Source: Clostridium yunnanense (GTDB lineage: Bacteria; Bacillota; Clostridia; Clostridiales; Clostridiaceae). From it: a DNA stretch of 64,000 bases. The stretch covers positions 1 through 64,000 of the forward strand of contig NZ_JAENHN010000065.1 in the NCBI RefSeq assembly GCF_016595795.1. Reading direction: 5' to 3'. The notes beneath the pieces were generated by a model. The model searched no databases. It was not told the origin of the DNA and worked only from the letters and a program-made list of their open reading frames with translations. The translations under genes were made by a program, and so were the position numbers. Positions 51,729 through 61,682 of the stretch are shown in pieces (position 1 is the stretch's first letter; each line of letters opens with the position of its first letter).

Positions 51729-53021
51729 ATGAAGAAGAAAATTTTATCTTTAATACTTTGTTTTTTTATTACGTCTGGCTTTAATTCTGTACAAGCTATT
51801 GCAGCTACTACTGATTCATTACAAAACCAGATTAATTCAAATAAAGACAAAATTGATGATTTAGAAGATCAAAAAGATCAGATAAAAGATGCTAAAAATC
51901 AACAAAGTGATCAATTAAAAACAATTCAAGATCAGTTAGATAAGAAGGTTAACGACCTAAAAGCATCTCAGACAAAAGTAGATACTTATCAAGGGAAAAT
52001 AGATAATCTTCAAGGTAAGATTAACTCAATTCAATCTAATATTAACAAGGTTTCAAACGAAATCGGAACTGTGCAAAAAAGTATAGAAGAAAAGAAGCAA
52101 GAAGAAATAGAAAAGAAAGAATTGCTAGGTAAAAGATTACGTAATGCTTATAAGATAAGCTTAGGTGAACAACTATTAGGAGTGGTTTTAGGAAGTGATG
52201 ATCTTAATGATTTCATCGAAAAGATCACAACAATAACAACAATTATTGAGAAGGATAATGAATTAATAGAAGAAGTAAAAGACATCCAAAAGGATTTGAC
52301 TCAAAAGGAAAAAGATTTATCGGCTAAAAAAGCTGATATGGATGCGCAAAAAAACCAAGTTTTAGTAGAACAAAATGAATTAAAAGATACTCAACAAGCT
52401 TTATTACAAGAAAGAAATGAAAATAAGCAAAAATATGATGAATTATCAGCGTTAAGGAATCAAAAGAATAGTGTTATCAATTCTTTAAGTGATTCTGAAA
52501 AGCAGCTTGCTGAGAAGATTGATAAATTAGAGGAAGATAATAAAGATACAAAAGATGAGATAGATAGAATAATTGCTGGAATAAATAGCAAAGGTGATAG
52601 CGATACTAGTAATAGTGAAGCTTCAAAAGGTCAAAGCTTTATATGGCCAGCAAGTGGTCCTATTACTGATCCATTTGGTCCTAGAGTTCATCCTACTAAA
52701 CATATCGTAAGTTTCCATACTGGTCTAGATATTGGTGCGCCTATGGGAGCAAATGTAAAAGCTTCAAAAAGTGGAACTGTAGTAGTGGTTGAGACTAAGA
52801 ATGTTGCATATGGTCACATGATTATAATTGATCATGGAAACGGAGTGCAGACAATGTATGGACATATGAGATCAGTGAATGTTTCAGTTGGACAAAAAGT
52901 TAGTCAAGGACAAGTTATTGCTTCAGTAGGTAGTGAAGGCTATAGTACTGGACCTCACTTGCATTTTGAAATAAGAATCGGTGGACAAGCTGTAAATCCT
53001 GCTGGATATCTTGGGAAATAA
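51729..53021 (+). CDS. Secreted M23 peptidase with N-terminal coiled coil (EnvC/PcsB-like)
   Basis: This 430-residue exported protein has a signal peptide (about 1-25, hydrophobic ILSLILCFFITSG). A long coiled coil covers about 28-290, rich in D, K, Q and E heptads. The C-terminal LytM/peptidase M23 domain (about 305-430) has zinc ligands in HTGLDIG and the HLH of TGPHLHFEIR. Such proteins cut peptidoglycan cross-links during cell separation, often under control of FtsEX through the coiled coil; ftsEX is not in the window. The ATG at 51729 replaces an in-frame start 21 nt upstream because AAGGAGAG fits it. Confidence 0.9.
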   Translation: MKKKILSLILCFFITSGFNSVQAIAATTDSLQNQINSNKDKIDDLEDQKDQIKDAKNQQSDQLKTIQDQLDKKVNDLKASQTKVDTYQGKIDNLQGKINSIQSNINKVSNEIGTVQKSIEEKKQEEIEKKELLGKRLRNAYKISLGEQLLGVVLGSDDLNDFIEKITTITTIIEKDNELIEEVKDIQKDLTQKEKDLSAKKADMDAQKNQVLVEQNELKDTQQALLQERNENKQKYDELSALRNQKNSVINSLSDSEKQLAEKIDKLEEDNKDTKDEIDRIIAGINSKGDSDTSNSEASKGQSFIWPASGPITDPFGPRVHPTKHIVSFHTGLDIGAPMGANVKASKSGTVVVVETKNVAYGHMIIIDHGNGVQTMYGHMRSVNVSVGQKVSQGQVIASVGSEGYSTGPHLHFEIRIGGQAVNPAGYLGK

Positions 53022-53025
53022 TATA

Positions 53026-53072
53026 TGGAGGCTTCTAGTATGAACTTTATGTTGATATTAGAGGCCTTTTTA
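53026..53072 (+). terminator. Terminator after the M23 gene
   Basis: GGAGGCTTCTA pairs with TAGAGGCC across an AT-rich loop, followed by TTTTTATT. Confidence 0.65.
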
Positions 53073-53144
53073 TTGTGGAAAAGTTATAAAACTTTTATGG
53101 TATTTAAACTGAGATATTTTAATGGCTTTAAAAGTTTTTTGTGG

Positions 53145-53262
53145 TTATAGAGTAAAAAAATAAAACTTATTTGTGTATAAGTTTTCTTATATATATTCGG
53201 AAAAGTAGATGCGCAAAAAAAGGCTTATTGCAGAATTTCGCTTCAGCGATTTTCTATTGATT
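53145..53262 (+). repeat. E-family repeat, full-length copy
   Basis: The blocks are TAGAGTAAAAAAATAAAACT, TTTTCTTATATATATTCGG, AAAAGTAGATGCGC, AAAAAAAGGC and CGCTTCAGCGATTTTCTA, in the same order as at 25525 and 41703. The hairpin is weaker here. Confidence 0.6.
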
Positions 53263-53390
53263 AAGAACAATAGCAGTATGTGTAAAAGTAAATGGGGATT
53301 AAATACTATTTAATTGACTTATTTTAAAAGGTTATATAAACTTTAGTATGTAAGTTGAATTATCATTTATAAGTCGAGGTGCATAGAGAT

Positions 53391-53576
53391 ATGATTCAAA
53401 TAGCAAAAAAGTCTTTTCTTAAAGATACTCCAGATTATGAAGATTACAGCGAAAACATAGTAACGCTTACAGCTGATGAAGCAAAAGGATTAGGTATTAG
53501 CTTAGGTTGTTGCAAAAATAACGGCAGTTGTGATAGTTGCGGAGGATGTTCATCAAAAGGGTGTTGCAATAAATAA
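53391..53576 (+). CDS. Small protein with cysteine-rich tail (61 aa)
   Basis: I do not recognise this gene. The N-terminal 37 residues are ordinary (IQIAKKSFLKDTPDYEDYSE, then TLTADEAKGLGIS). The last 20 hold eight cysteines in the order CC, C-x2-C-x2-C and CC with Gly, Ser and Asn between. This suggests metal binding (Zn, Cu or Fe-S) or a modified peptide, but no radical-SAM or export gene is adjacent. The ATG at 53391 follows GAGGTG; an in-frame GTG lies within that site. A strong terminator follows, so it is likely a real single gene. Confidence 0.65.
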   Translation: MIQIAKKSFLKDTPDYEDYSENIVTLTADEAKGLGISLGCCKNNGSCDSCGGCSSKGCCNK

Positions 53577-53592
53577 TAAATAATTAATATAT

Positions 53593-53622
53593 AAAGGGAA
53601 GTCGTTTGACTTCCCTTTATAT
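53593..53622 (+). terminator. Terminator after the Cys-rich gene
   Basis: AAAGGGAAGTC pairs with GACTTCCCTTT around a 4-nt loop. Confidence 0.8.
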
Positions 53623-53782
53623 ATTCTATGCTTGTAATTATTATTTATGGTGAATAGTAAGTTTTTTAGTCTATATTTTTCTAAAATGATTTATACGAAG
53701 AGGTGTATCTCATATATTAAAATAACTATAATATAAGTTGTTTTTAGCTTTACAAAGTATACTTATACAATATGAATTAAAT

Positions 53783-54703
53783 CTACAAACTGAAGTTTGA
53801 AGATATCCCAATGTTTTTCTTTTTTATAAGGAAAATTAATACAACGATTGTGATGATACTTATTAATGTATCTGCTAGTCCACCTTCTGGGCCAAATAAT
53901 CCACCATTAATTAAGTTGTTTGCCTTATAGTTAATGAAAGCTAAAGTGTTACCAGAGGCATGGGTTCCGCTTACTAAAAAGCCATATATGTTACCTTCTG
54001 CAAAATTCCAAGCACTATGCAGTGCGCAAGAGGCCCAAAGACTTTCTGTATATAATGCTAAAAGTGCAGCTATCATTCCAAATAGAATCAAGTTTATAAA
54101 AGCTAGCAAGGATATTCCAGGATTAAAAAGGTGAAGGGCTGCAAAAATCAATGAAGATACTAATACACCAACTATTACATTATATTTAGAGATAATTGCT
54201 TGTAATGCAAAACCTCTAATTAAGATCTCTTCTGAGGCACCCTGAATAATCCAAGAAAGTATAACTACTAAAAAACTTAGGGTGTTATAAAAAGTAAAAT
54301 TACCTTTAAAGATTTGAGCATTATTAGTGACACATAAAAACACAGCCTCTAAGGACATCAATAATAAGCCTAACAGAAATCCGTATATATAATTTGAACC
54401 AAAGCCACTTTTATGAAATCCCAGTGATATAGGTTTTCTCTTTTCATATAAGTATATCCAAAGAAAGCATATAAAGATTGAAATGGAAGTTGTTAGAATC
54501 ATTACATAATTGCTTCCAATAAGGTTTTCTTGCCTAAATGGTGTTTTAGTGTAAAGAAATATTAAACCTAAAAGAATTCCACCCAATATTTGAGCAAGGA
54601 AGACAAAAACAAATGAAAGTACTACTACAAGAATTAATGGAGTAGATCTTATTCCTGATTTTGAATCAGTAATAAATCTATTATTATTAAAATAATTAGC
54701 CAT
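53783..54703 (-). CDS. CPBP-family intramembrane metalloprotease
   Basis: This 306-residue protein has about seven or eight membrane segments and the CPBP (CAAX protease/bacteriocin-processing) motifs: Glu-Glu in GASEEILIRGF (about 174-184), His in FAALHLFNP (about 206-214), and a later H-x3-N-type segment, CALHSAWNF. Roles in the family include bacteriocin immunity, signal-peptide clearance and unknown membrane proteolysis. No bacteriocin gene is nearby. AAGGAGG precedes the ATG. Single minus-strand gene. Confidence 0.87.
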   Translation of the reverse strand: MANYFNNNRFITDSKSGIRSTPLILVVVLSFVFVFLAQILGGILLGLIFLYTKTPFRQENLIGSNYVMILTTSISIFICFLWIYLYEKRKPISLGFHKSGFGSNYIYGFLLGLLLMSLEAVFLCVTNNAQIFKGNFTFYNTLSFLVVILSWIIQGASEEILIRGFALQAIISKYNVIVGVLVSSLIFAALHLFNPGISLLAFINLILFGMIAALLALYTESLWASCALHSAWNFAEGNIYGFLVSGTHASGNTLAFINYKANNLINGGLFGPEGGLADTLISIITIVVLIFLIKKKNIGISSNFSL

Positions 54704-54861
54704 AAAAACCTCCTTAAATTTATAGTAAAATTATACTATTCATTAGAGGTATATAGAACCAAAGGTAGAGTTATTGTTGACAGTATGATTTGTGAAAATA
54801 TAAAAAATATGCGAATATACAAAGTAAGTTGATGTATATTCGCATGCAAAATCTAAATAGT

Positions 54862-55686
54862 TTACTCTTCTTTAATAATTTCTAAATCAATTTCATCTAA
54901 ATCAGATGGGACAATAAGGTTATCACTAAAGAAGTACCTTCCTTCAGCACAATAGTATTCTGGTTTGCTTATGTAGTTTTTATCTTCTGTATGAATTAAG
55001 ATTAAGTTTTTTATGTTAAGTTTTCTTCCGTTTTCACAGGCTTCCTTAACTGTAGTGTGATGTTTTTCATAGGGTTTAAACAAATCCCTCTCTTCAAATA
55101 AACAAAAAGCTTCATGCATCATAAAATCAGAATTTAGGCAGTGTTTTTCAAGTTCTTCTTTATAAGGCTCATCGCCAATAAATGTAAACGTGATGCCTTC
55201 TGTATCTTCAAGCTTAAAGCCGTATTGAAGACGTTTTTTACTATTTATATCAAAAAAAGTGAAATCACAATCTATTATAGATTTCTTTTCATTGTCGTTT
55301 ACAGGAATGAAAAATATTCGATCATCAAAAAAGCTCGTGAATTTTTCCTCTAACATAAGACTGCAAATTTGTTTCGCAACCTCTAATACATCAGAATGTC
55401 CAAAAAAGTTAAGATTTCCAAAGTATTTGTCGTTTATCATTGATTGAGCGATGGCTCTCACAATCCAAGTAATGCCTGCTATGTGATCGTTATGAGTATG
55501 AGATATAAAAATATTATGTATTTTTGTAATAGGTATATTTAGCTTTTCTAAATTAGTCAGTAAGGTGTTTCCACCACCAGTATCTACTAGAAGGTGTTCA
55601 CCTGCCATATTAGAAATTGTAAAACACGTATTGTAGCACTTGGTTACCATAGCGCTTCCAGTGCCTAAAATGTGCAATTTCGTCAT
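54862..55686 (-). CDS. MBL-fold hydrolase (RNase Z-like)
   Basis: This 274-residue metallo-beta-lactamase-fold protein has metal ligands in SHTHNDHIAG (about 62-71), a further Asp in FTFIGDEPY (about 171), and a C-terminal His in LILIHTEDKN. The N-terminus, TKLHILGTGSAMVTKCYNTC, is of the RNase Z/ElaC-like type. It lacks the recognisable flexible arm of true RNase Z, so it is more likely a related hydrolase of unknown substrate. The ATG at 55686 follows GGAGGT; an in-frame TTG overlaps that site. Confidence 0.82.
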   Translation of the reverse strand: MTKLHILGTGSAMVTKCYNTCFTISNMAGEHLLVDTGGGNTLLTNLEKLNIPITKIHNIFISHTHNDHIAGITWIVRAIAQSMINDKYFGNLNFFGHSDVLEVAKQICSLMLEEKFTSFFDDRIFFIPVNDNEKKSIIDCDFTFFDINSKKRLQYGFKLEDTEGITFTFIGDEPYKEELEKHCLNSDFMMHEAFCLFEERDLFKPYEKHHTTVKEACENGRKLNIKNLILIHTEDKNYISKPEYYCAEGRYFFSDNLIVPSDLDEIDLEIIKEE

Positions 55687-56027
55687 ATTGACCTCCAATC
55701 ATAATTAGGTAAGTTATAGTCTATTATACATTAAGATATGAATTTTTACAAAAATTATTATTAATTTTCACATCATTAAGGTATAATATATATGGTCAAA
55801 TAAGATAGTTTGTTTTATATTATACACAAAATTATATTTATTAAATAAATTCTGTATATATAAGCGCATAATAACATAAAAAATATTAAATAATTGGACT
55901 AATAAAATATGATGTTAATTTAAGTGGAAATATTTATAAATTATTTATAAGACTTAATAAACTTTATTGTAACTTATGTAAATTTAATTTGTAATAAAAT
56001 AATAAAATTAACTAGGAGGGAATAACT
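55687..56027. other. Divergent intergenic region
   Basis: Non-coding and AT-rich; it should hold promoters for the MBL-fold gene (leftward) and the anchored protein (rightward). No repeat of the four families and no riboswitch is recognised. AGGAGGG lies 7 nt before the TTG at 56028. Confidence 0.35.
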
Positions 56028-56888
56028 TTGGGAAAACCTAGTATATTCAGTAAAGAGTATGAAAGAAAGATGAAAAGAAGAAAGAGGCTAGTATCTACTT
56101 TGCTATTGGTAGTGATTGTTATAGGAGTACTTGCATTTGCAGCTACAAAAATCAATTTTAAGAATGATATTAAAAACAAGGTATCATCTATATTTACAAA
56201 CAAAACTAATAAAGATAAGACTTCAACTAATAATGATAAAGAAGCTGCTACTAAACCAAAGGATGACTCAAATAAAGATAACAATAAACAATCAGATTCA
56301 AATACTTCAAAAGACACTGCTAAAAATAATAATGAAGAAAAGAAGCAAGATGAAGATAAGTATATAGAGGTTACATTAGCAAGTGGAACGGTATCAAAAG
56401 TGTTCTATGACGAAATTGAAGGGACTAAAAAGTATAAATATCTTGATCCTATTGATGGTGGAGTGACTTTTGATATAAGCCCATCTCAAAATGCTATGCT
56501 TATAAATGAGGTAAATACACAACAAATGAAAGTTATTGGCAGTGATGGACAACAAAAAGAAATTACTAAAGCTTCTTATGTTACTAAGGATGGTAGGACT
56601 TTTAGTCGAGAATCTATAATGAAACAATATCCTGGATACTTATGGTCAGTTAATGCAAAATTTATAGATGATAAACATGTAGCATATGTGAGTCAATTAC
56701 CATGGTTTGGAGTGCCCGATCTTTATGCTTATATTTGGATTGTAGATATAAACTCTGGCGAGCATAGAGCCGTAATGAACATAAAAGCTAAAAATTTAAC
56801 TATATCAAACTTGGCAGCAGATGGACTTCATATAAAAGCTGATGACGAAGAAAAGATCATTAATGTACAACAGCTAATAGGTGGTTAA
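56028..56888 (+). CDS. Membrane-anchored protein of unknown function
   Basis: I do not recognise this gene. The 286-residue product has a short basic cytoplasmic N-terminus (KMKRRKRLVSTLL), one membrane helix (about 22-43), a low-complexity Lys/Asn/Asp/Ser linker (about 55-112), and an extracytoplasmic domain (about 115-286) with strands such as EVTLASGTVSKVFYDEIEG, VTFDISPSQNAMLIN and WSVNAKFIDDKHVAYVSQLP, possibly beta-propeller-like. The start is TTG with a very strong AGGAGGG site. It is followed by, and overlaps, the TIM-barrel gene region, so the two may be co-transcribed. The linker length suggests it reaches into the cell wall. Confidence 0.75.
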   Translation: MGKPSIFSKEYERKMKRRKRLVSTLLLVVIVIGVLAFAATKINFKNDIKNKVSSIFTNKTNKDKTSTNNDKEAATKPKDDSNKDNNKQSDSNTSKDTAKNNNEEKKQDEDKYIEVTLASGTVSKVFYDEIEGTKKYKYLDPIDGGVTFDISPSQNAMLINEVNTQQMKVIGSDGQQKEITKASYVTKDGRTFSRESIMKQYPGYLWSVNAKFIDDKHVAYVSQLPWFGVPDLYAYIWIVDINSGEHRAVMNIKAKNLTISNLAADGLHIKADDEEKIINVQQLIGG

Positions 56889-56892
56889 AGTT

Positions 56893-57693
56893 ATGATGGA
56901 GATAGGATTGTCTTCTGCATGCTTTTATCCTAAAGTTCTTGCAGAAGATAGCATTAATATTATGAAGAAAATCGGGTTTGATTCAGGAGAAGTGTTTTTA
57001 AATACATTCTCTGAATATGAAGAAGATTTTATATTGAAAATTAAAGAACAGTGCGAAAAGAATGAGTTTAATATAAATTCAGTCCATATATATAGCACAA
57101 TGGTTGAGCCTTTTTTATTTGATGCATATAAAAGGCGTCGAGAAGATATGATGAAAATGTTTAAAAAAGTTTGTAAAGCTATAAATATATTAGGTGGAAG
57201 TAAAATATACACGTTCCATGGTATGAGAAAAATAGACTCTTTGAATTTAGATTATGATTTAATCATAGATATGTACAATAGGCTTACGTATTGTGCTGGA
57301 GAAAATAATGTAAAATTAGCACAAGAAAATGTGTCTTGGTGTATGTCTTCTGATTTAGAGTATCTGAGTATATTGAAGGAACAGGTTAGATATCCACTAT
57401 ACTATACCTTAGATTTGAAACAATGTTATAAGTCAAATATAGAGCCACAAGAATACATTAATGTAATGGGTAAAGAAATTTGTAATTTTCATATAAATGA
57501 TAAAAGCGAAAGTGAGAGTTGTATGCTTCCTGGTAAAGGGAATATAGACTACAGAAGAATTTTTAATAGTTTAAATGATATAAATTATAAAGGCAGGGCA
57601 ATAATTGAAGTGTATGGAGATAATTATAAGTCTTATGATGAAATTTTAGAAAGTAAGGTTTATTTGGATAAACTTATAAAAACCATACAATAA
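56893..57693 (+). CDS. TIM-barrel protein (AP endonuclease 2 / xylose isomerase-like)
   Basis: This 266-residue sugar-phosphate-isomerase/AP-endonuclease-type TIM barrel has motifs along the barrel: IGLSSACFYPK, HIYSTMVEPFLFD, KIYTFHG (about 106-112), LAQENVSWC (about 138), LYYTLDLKQC and a FHINDKS near 197 with metal-ligand character. Members include endonuclease IV, hexulose-phosphate isomerases and inositol catabolic enzymes; the substrate is not clear. The ATG at 56893 follows AGGTGG; an in-frame GTG at 56881 overlaps the upstream gene. Confidence 0.8.
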   Translation: MMEIGLSSACFYPKVLAEDSINIMKKIGFDSGEVFLNTFSEYEEDFILKIKEQCEKNEFNINSVHIYSTMVEPFLFDAYKRRREDMMKMFKKVCKAINILGGSKIYTFHGMRKIDSLNLDYDLIIDMYNRLTYCAGENNVKLAQENVSWCMSSDLEYLSILKEQVRYPLYYTLDLKQCYKSNIEPQEYINVMGKEICNFHINDKSESESCMLPGKGNIDYRRIFNSLNDINYKGRAIIEVYGDNYKSYDEILESKVYLDKLIKTIQ

Positions 57694-57744
57694 TAACATA
57701 GGTAGAAGTTAATGGGTGTTTTAGTTAATATTATAAAGAAATGT

Positions 57745-57774
57745 TTGTAAATAAAAGAAGTAATGTGTTATAAT
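57745..57774 (+). promoter_or_regulatory. Candidate promoter of tig
   Basis: TTGTAA (57745-57750) and TATAAT (57769-57774) have an 18-bp spacer, about 48 bp before the ATG. AGGAGGAA serves as ribosome binding site. Confidence 0.55.
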
Positions 57775-57821
57775 ATCTAAGTCTAAAGACGATTAGTACA
57801 CTTTTTAGGAGGAATTTTATA

Positions 57822-59114
57822 ATGGACGTTAAAATGGAAAAAATAGAGGCAAATATAGTGAAATTTGAAGTGAAGGTTGAAGCAAAGAAATTCGATGAAG
57901 CTTTAAATAAAGCATACAAAAAAAATATAAAGAAATTTAATATACCAGGATTCAGAAAAGGTAAAGCCCCAATGAATATGGTAAAACAATACTATGGTAT
58001 CGGAGCATTACTTGAAGATGCTATAAACATTGCTATAGATGAAACATATCCTGAAGTTTTAACAAACAATAACATAAAGCCAATAGATTATCCAAAGATA
58101 GATGTTTTAGAAGTAGAAGAAGGAAAAGACTTAGTTTACACAGCTGAAGTTACTGTTTACCCTGAAGTTGAACTAGGACAATACAAGGGCGTTGAAGTTA
58201 AGAAAGTTTCATATGAAGTTTCAGAAGAAGAAGTAGAAAAGCAACTAAAAGCAATGCAAGAAAAGAATGCAAGAATCGAAACAAAGACTGAAGGATCTGT
58301 TGAAAAAGGAAATATAGTAACTATAGATTTTAAAGGATTTGTTGATGGAATAGCTTTCGAAGGTGGAGAAGCAACTGACTATTCATTAGAAATAGGTTCA
58401 GGTACGTTTATAGATACTTTTGAAGATCAATTAGTAGGAGCTACTGTTGGAGAAAAGAAAGATGTAAATGTTACTTTCCCAGAAAACTACGGTAAAGAAG
58501 ATTTAAATGGTAAACCAGCAGTTTTTGAAGTAACTGTAAAAGAAATTAAAGCAAAAGAACTTCCAGAATTAGATGATGAATTTGCAAAAGAAGTTTCAGA
58601 ATTTGATACTATCGAAGAAGTAAAAGCTGATATGAGAAAGAAAATAGCTGATTCAAATGAGCAAAGAGCAAAGAAAGAATTTGAAGAAGCTGTAGTTACT
58701 GCTGTAGTAGAAAATGCAAAAGTAGAAGTTCCTTCTGTTATGGTTGATAGAGAAGTAGAAGCTATGGTTAAGGATTTAGAAAACAGACTTAGCTATCAAG
58801 GATTAACACTTGCACAATATTACGAATTCACTGCAAGCAGTGAAGAACAAATGAAAGCTTATATGCAAGAAAGTGCTGTTAAGAAGGTTAAGACTGATTT
58901 AGTTCTTGATAAAGTAGCTGGTACTGAAGCTGTAGATGCTACTGAAGAAGAAATGAAAGCAAAAGCAGTTGAATTAGCTAAGATGTACAATGCTGGTGAA
59001 TCAGAAAAAATGGCTGAAATATTATTAAAAGGTCAAGAACAAGTTATAAAACTAGAAGTTGTTACAGAAAAAACTGTAAAATTATTAGTAGACAATGCTA
59101 AGGTAACTGAATAA
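57822..59114 (+). CDS. tig: Trigger factor
   Basis: This 430-residue ribosome-associated chaperone has an N-terminal ribosome-binding domain with the signature [12 protein letters not shown] (about 39-50), a central FKBP-type peptidyl-prolyl isomerase domain (about 150-245), and a helical C-terminal substrate cradle. It binds nascent chains at the exit tunnel. It is followed by its own hairpin terminator and then clpP, clpX and lon genes, the usual clostridial order. Confidence 0.96.
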   Translation: MDVKMEKIEANIVKFEVKVEAKKFDEALNKAYKKNIKKFNIPGFRKGKAPMNMVKQYYGIGALLEDAINIAIDETYPEVLTNNNIKPIDYPKIDVLEVEEGKDLVYTAEVTVYPEVELGQYKGVEVKKVSYEVSEEEVEKQLKAMQEKNARIETKTEGSVEKGNIVTIDFKGFVDGIAFEGGEATDYSLEIGSGTFIDTFEDQLVGATVGEKKDVNVTFPENYGKEDLNGKPAVFEVTVKEIKAKELPELDDEFAKEVSEFDTIEEVKADMRKKIADSNEQRAKKEFEEAVVTAVVENAKVEVPSVMVDREVEAMVKDLENRLSYQGLTLAQYYEFTASSEEQMKAYMQESAVKKVKTDLVLDKVAGTEAVDATEEEMKAKAVELAKMYNAGESEKMAEILLKGQEQVIKLEVVTEKTVKLLVDNAKVTE

Positions 59115-59127
59115 TATAATGTATATA

Positions 59128-59160
59128 TGGATTGCCAGAAGAAATTCTGGCAATCATTTT
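59128..59160 (+). terminator. Terminator after tig
   Basis: GATTGCCAGAA pairs with TTCTGGCAATC around a 3-nt loop, followed by ATTTT. Confidence 0.85.
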
Positions 59161-59545
59161 AAATATATAAGTTTGGGTATAGATAGGTATAAAAAATTCA
59201 TTATTACTTAATTTAAAACAATTTACAAATAAATAAGCTATTTATGAAGATAAATATAAATTTATTTTCATTATTAATTATATTTAGCTTTTAATAAATA
59301 GGTAAAGCTAGATATTAATATATTAAAAGTTACATTATTAAGTTATATAATGTATAAGTTGTGTGAAAAGTTACTAGAATATAAAAGGTATATAAGTACT
59401 TTAAATATGAAAATGAATATTTTTTACATTAACTTATATATATTGATTAACAAATGATAAAATATTTTATATAATTTAATTATAATAAATTATCAAAATA
59501 GGATATATTATAAATATAGTGTTTTGAATTGAAGGAGGATTGTAT
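59161..59545 (+). other. Upstream region of clpP
   Basis: About 380 bp of very AT-rich DNA with no gene and none of the window's repeat families. No CtsR or CIRCE heat-shock operator is visible. The clpP ribosome binding site AAGGAGGA ends the region. Confidence 0.4.
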
Positions 59546-60148
59546 ATGAGTTTAGTCCCTATGGTAATTGAACAAACAAACAGAGGAGAAAGAAGTTACG
59601 ATATATTCTCAAGACTTCTAAAAGATAGGATTATTATGCTGAACGGTGAGGTAAATGATGTTTCAGCTAGCTTAATTGTAGCCCAATTATTATTCCTTGA
59701 AAGTGAAGATCCTGATAAAGATATATATTTATACATAAATAGTCCAGGAGGATCAATTACATCCGGAATGGCTATATATGATACTATGCAGTATATAAAG
59801 TCTGATGTAGCAACTATATGTATTGGAATGGCAGCTTCAATGGGATCATTTCTTCTTTCATCAGGTGCAAAAGGTAAGAGATTTGCTCTACCTAACAGTG
59901 AAATAATGATTCATCAACCACTTGGTGGATTCCAAGGTCAAGCAACAGATATAGATATACATGCGAGAAGAATACTTAGGATTAAAGATGATCTAAATAG
60001 AATCTTAAGTGAAAATACAGGGAAACCGTTAGAAAAGATCAAAGCTGATGTTGAAAGAGATTACTTTATGAGTGCTGATGAAGCAGCAGAGTATGGATTA
60101 GTAGATAAAGTTATAAGAAAAAATGAAGAGGTGAAAAATAAAGAATAG
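59546..60148 (+). CDS. clpP: ATP-dependent Clp protease proteolytic subunit
   Basis: This 200-residue serine protease forms tetradecameric rings with ClpX or ClpA/ClpC. The catalytic triad is Ser98 (GMAASMGS), His123 (MIHQPLGG) and Asp172 (ERDYF). The N-terminus, [20 protein letters not shown], is typical of mature ClpP. The ATG at 59546 follows AAGGAGG; an in-frame TTG at 59540 overlaps the spacing and is unlikely. clpX starts 32 bp downstream, so the two form an operon. Confidence 0.96.
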   Translation: MSLVPMVIEQTNRGERSYDIFSRLLKDRIIMLNGEVNDVSASLIVAQLLFLESEDPDKDIYLYINSPGGSITSGMAIYDTMQYIKSDVATICIGMAASMGSFLLSSGAKGKRFALPNSEIMIHQPLGGFQGQATDIDIHARRILRIKDDLNRILSENTGKPLEKIKADVERDYFMSADEAAEYGLVDKVIRKNEEVKNKE

Positions 60149-60180
60149 TTTCTTTGTTTGACCTTAGTGAGGTGTAGTTA

Positions 60181-61476
60181 ATGGCTAAATACGAAGACAA
60201 AAAGCAGTTAAGATGCTCCTTCTGTGGCAAGAATCAAGATCAGGTTAAAAGGCTGATTGCTGGGCCAGGTGTATATATATGTGATGAATGTATCGAATTA
60301 TGTTCTGAAATAATTGCAGATGAATTTGAGGAAAGCATCCAATTTGATTCAACTAGTTTACCAAAGCCAGTTGAAATAAAAGGCTATTTAGATCAATATG
60401 TTATTGGTCAAGAAGCTGCTAAAAAAGCACTATCAGTAGCAGTATATAACCATTACAAGAGAATAAATTCAAACGAAGCAGAAGATGACATTGAATTGCA
60501 AAAAAGTAATATATTACTTTTAGGACCAACAGGATCAGGTAAAACATTGCTTGCTCAAACACTTGCAAAGTTTTTAAATGTTCCATTTGCTATAGCAGAT
60601 GCAACTACATTAACTGAGGCAGGATATGTTGGAGAAGATGTAGAAAATATACTTTTAAAGCTTATTCAAAATGCTGATTATGATGTTGAAAGAGCTGAAA
60701 AAGGTATAATATATATCGATGAAGTTGATAAGATAGCAAGAAAGTCAGAAAACCCATCAATTACAAGAGATGTATCAGGTGAAGGTGTTCAACAGGCATT
60801 ATTAAAGATACTTGAAGGCACAGTTGCTTCAGTTCCTCCTCAAGGTGGAAGAAAGCATCCGCATCAAGAGTTCATACAAATAAACACTAGTAATATTTTG
60901 TTTATTTGCGGTGGAGCGTTTGATGGAATTGATAAGATTATAGAAAAAAGAACTAGCAAGAGTGCTATTGGATTTGGAGCTAATGTTCAATCTAAAGAAC
61001 AAAAAGATATTGGTAAGCTATTGAGAGATATAATGCCTGGAGATCTTTTGAAGTTTGGTTTGATCCCGGAATTTGTTGGTAGATTACCAATTGTAGTAAC
61101 TTTAGAGTCATTGGATAAAGGTGCTTTAGTTAATATACTAACAACTCCAAAAAATGCGCTTGTAAAACAATATAAGAAGTTATTTGAACTTGATAACGTA
61201 GATTTAGAGTTCAATGAACAGGCCTTACAGGCAATAGCTGAAGAGGCTATAAAGAGAAATACAGGTGCTAGAGGACTTAGAGCTATAGTGGAAGAGATGA
61301 TGACTAATATAATGTTCGATATCCCTTCACAAGACAATATAGTAAAAGTTACTGTAACTGAAGATTCTGTTAAAGATAAGAAGGAACCTGATGTTATTCT
61401 TCTTGCAGAGGGAGAAACAAGACCTGTATTAAAGGCAAAGAAAGCTAAACCTAAAAAAGGTATAGAATCTGCATAA
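60181..61476 (+). CDS. clpX: ATP-dependent Clp protease ATP-binding subunit ClpX
   Basis: This 431-residue AAA+ unfoldase has a zinc-binding domain with Cys12, Cys15, Cys34 and Cys37. Walker A is GPTGSGKT (115-122), Walker B is IIYIDEVDK, and the IGF loop that docks ClpP is SAIGFGAN. The C-terminal small domain includes [14 protein letters not shown]. It feeds tagged substrates to ClpP from the adjacent gene. The ribosome binding site is GAGGTG, and a strong terminator follows. Confidence 0.97.
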   Translation: MAKYEDKKQLRCSFCGKNQDQVKRLIAGPGVYICDECIELCSEIIADEFEESIQFDSTSLPKPVEIKGYLDQYVIGQEAAKKALSVAVYNHYKRINSNEAEDDIELQKSNILLLGPTGSGKTLLAQTLAKFLNVPFAIADATTLTEAGYVGEDVENILLKLIQNADYDVERAEKGIIYIDEVDKIARKSENPSITRDVSGEGVQQALLKILEGTVASVPPQGGRKHPHQEFIQINTSNILFICGGAFDGIDKIIEKRTSKSAIGFGANVQSKEQKDIGKLLRDIMPGDLLKFGLIPEFVGRLPIVVTLESLDKGALVNILTTPKNALVKQYKKLFELDNVDLEFNEQALQAIAEEAIKRNTGARGLRAIVEEMMTNIMFDIPSQDNIVKVTVTEDSVKDKKEPDVILLAEGETRPVLKAKKAKPKKGIESA

Positions 61477-61508
61477 AAAGCTGACGACTTGTTCGTCAGC
61501 TTTTTTTC
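61474..61508 (+). terminator. Terminator of the clpP-clpX operon
   Basis: AAAAGCTGACGA pairs with TCGTCAGCTTTT around a short loop, followed by T-run. Confidence 0.9.
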
Positions 61509-61682
61509 TATATAGGAAGGTATAATGAAGAAATATATGACTATTTTATTTAAATGTGAAAGATAAAATATCAAACAGTAATAAATTATATAGATTATTA
61601 CCAGTATATGGGTTATATTCTATGTTTTATATGTACATAATACAAAAGAGAAAGCTTAGAAAGTATTAAGGTGGTGCATATA

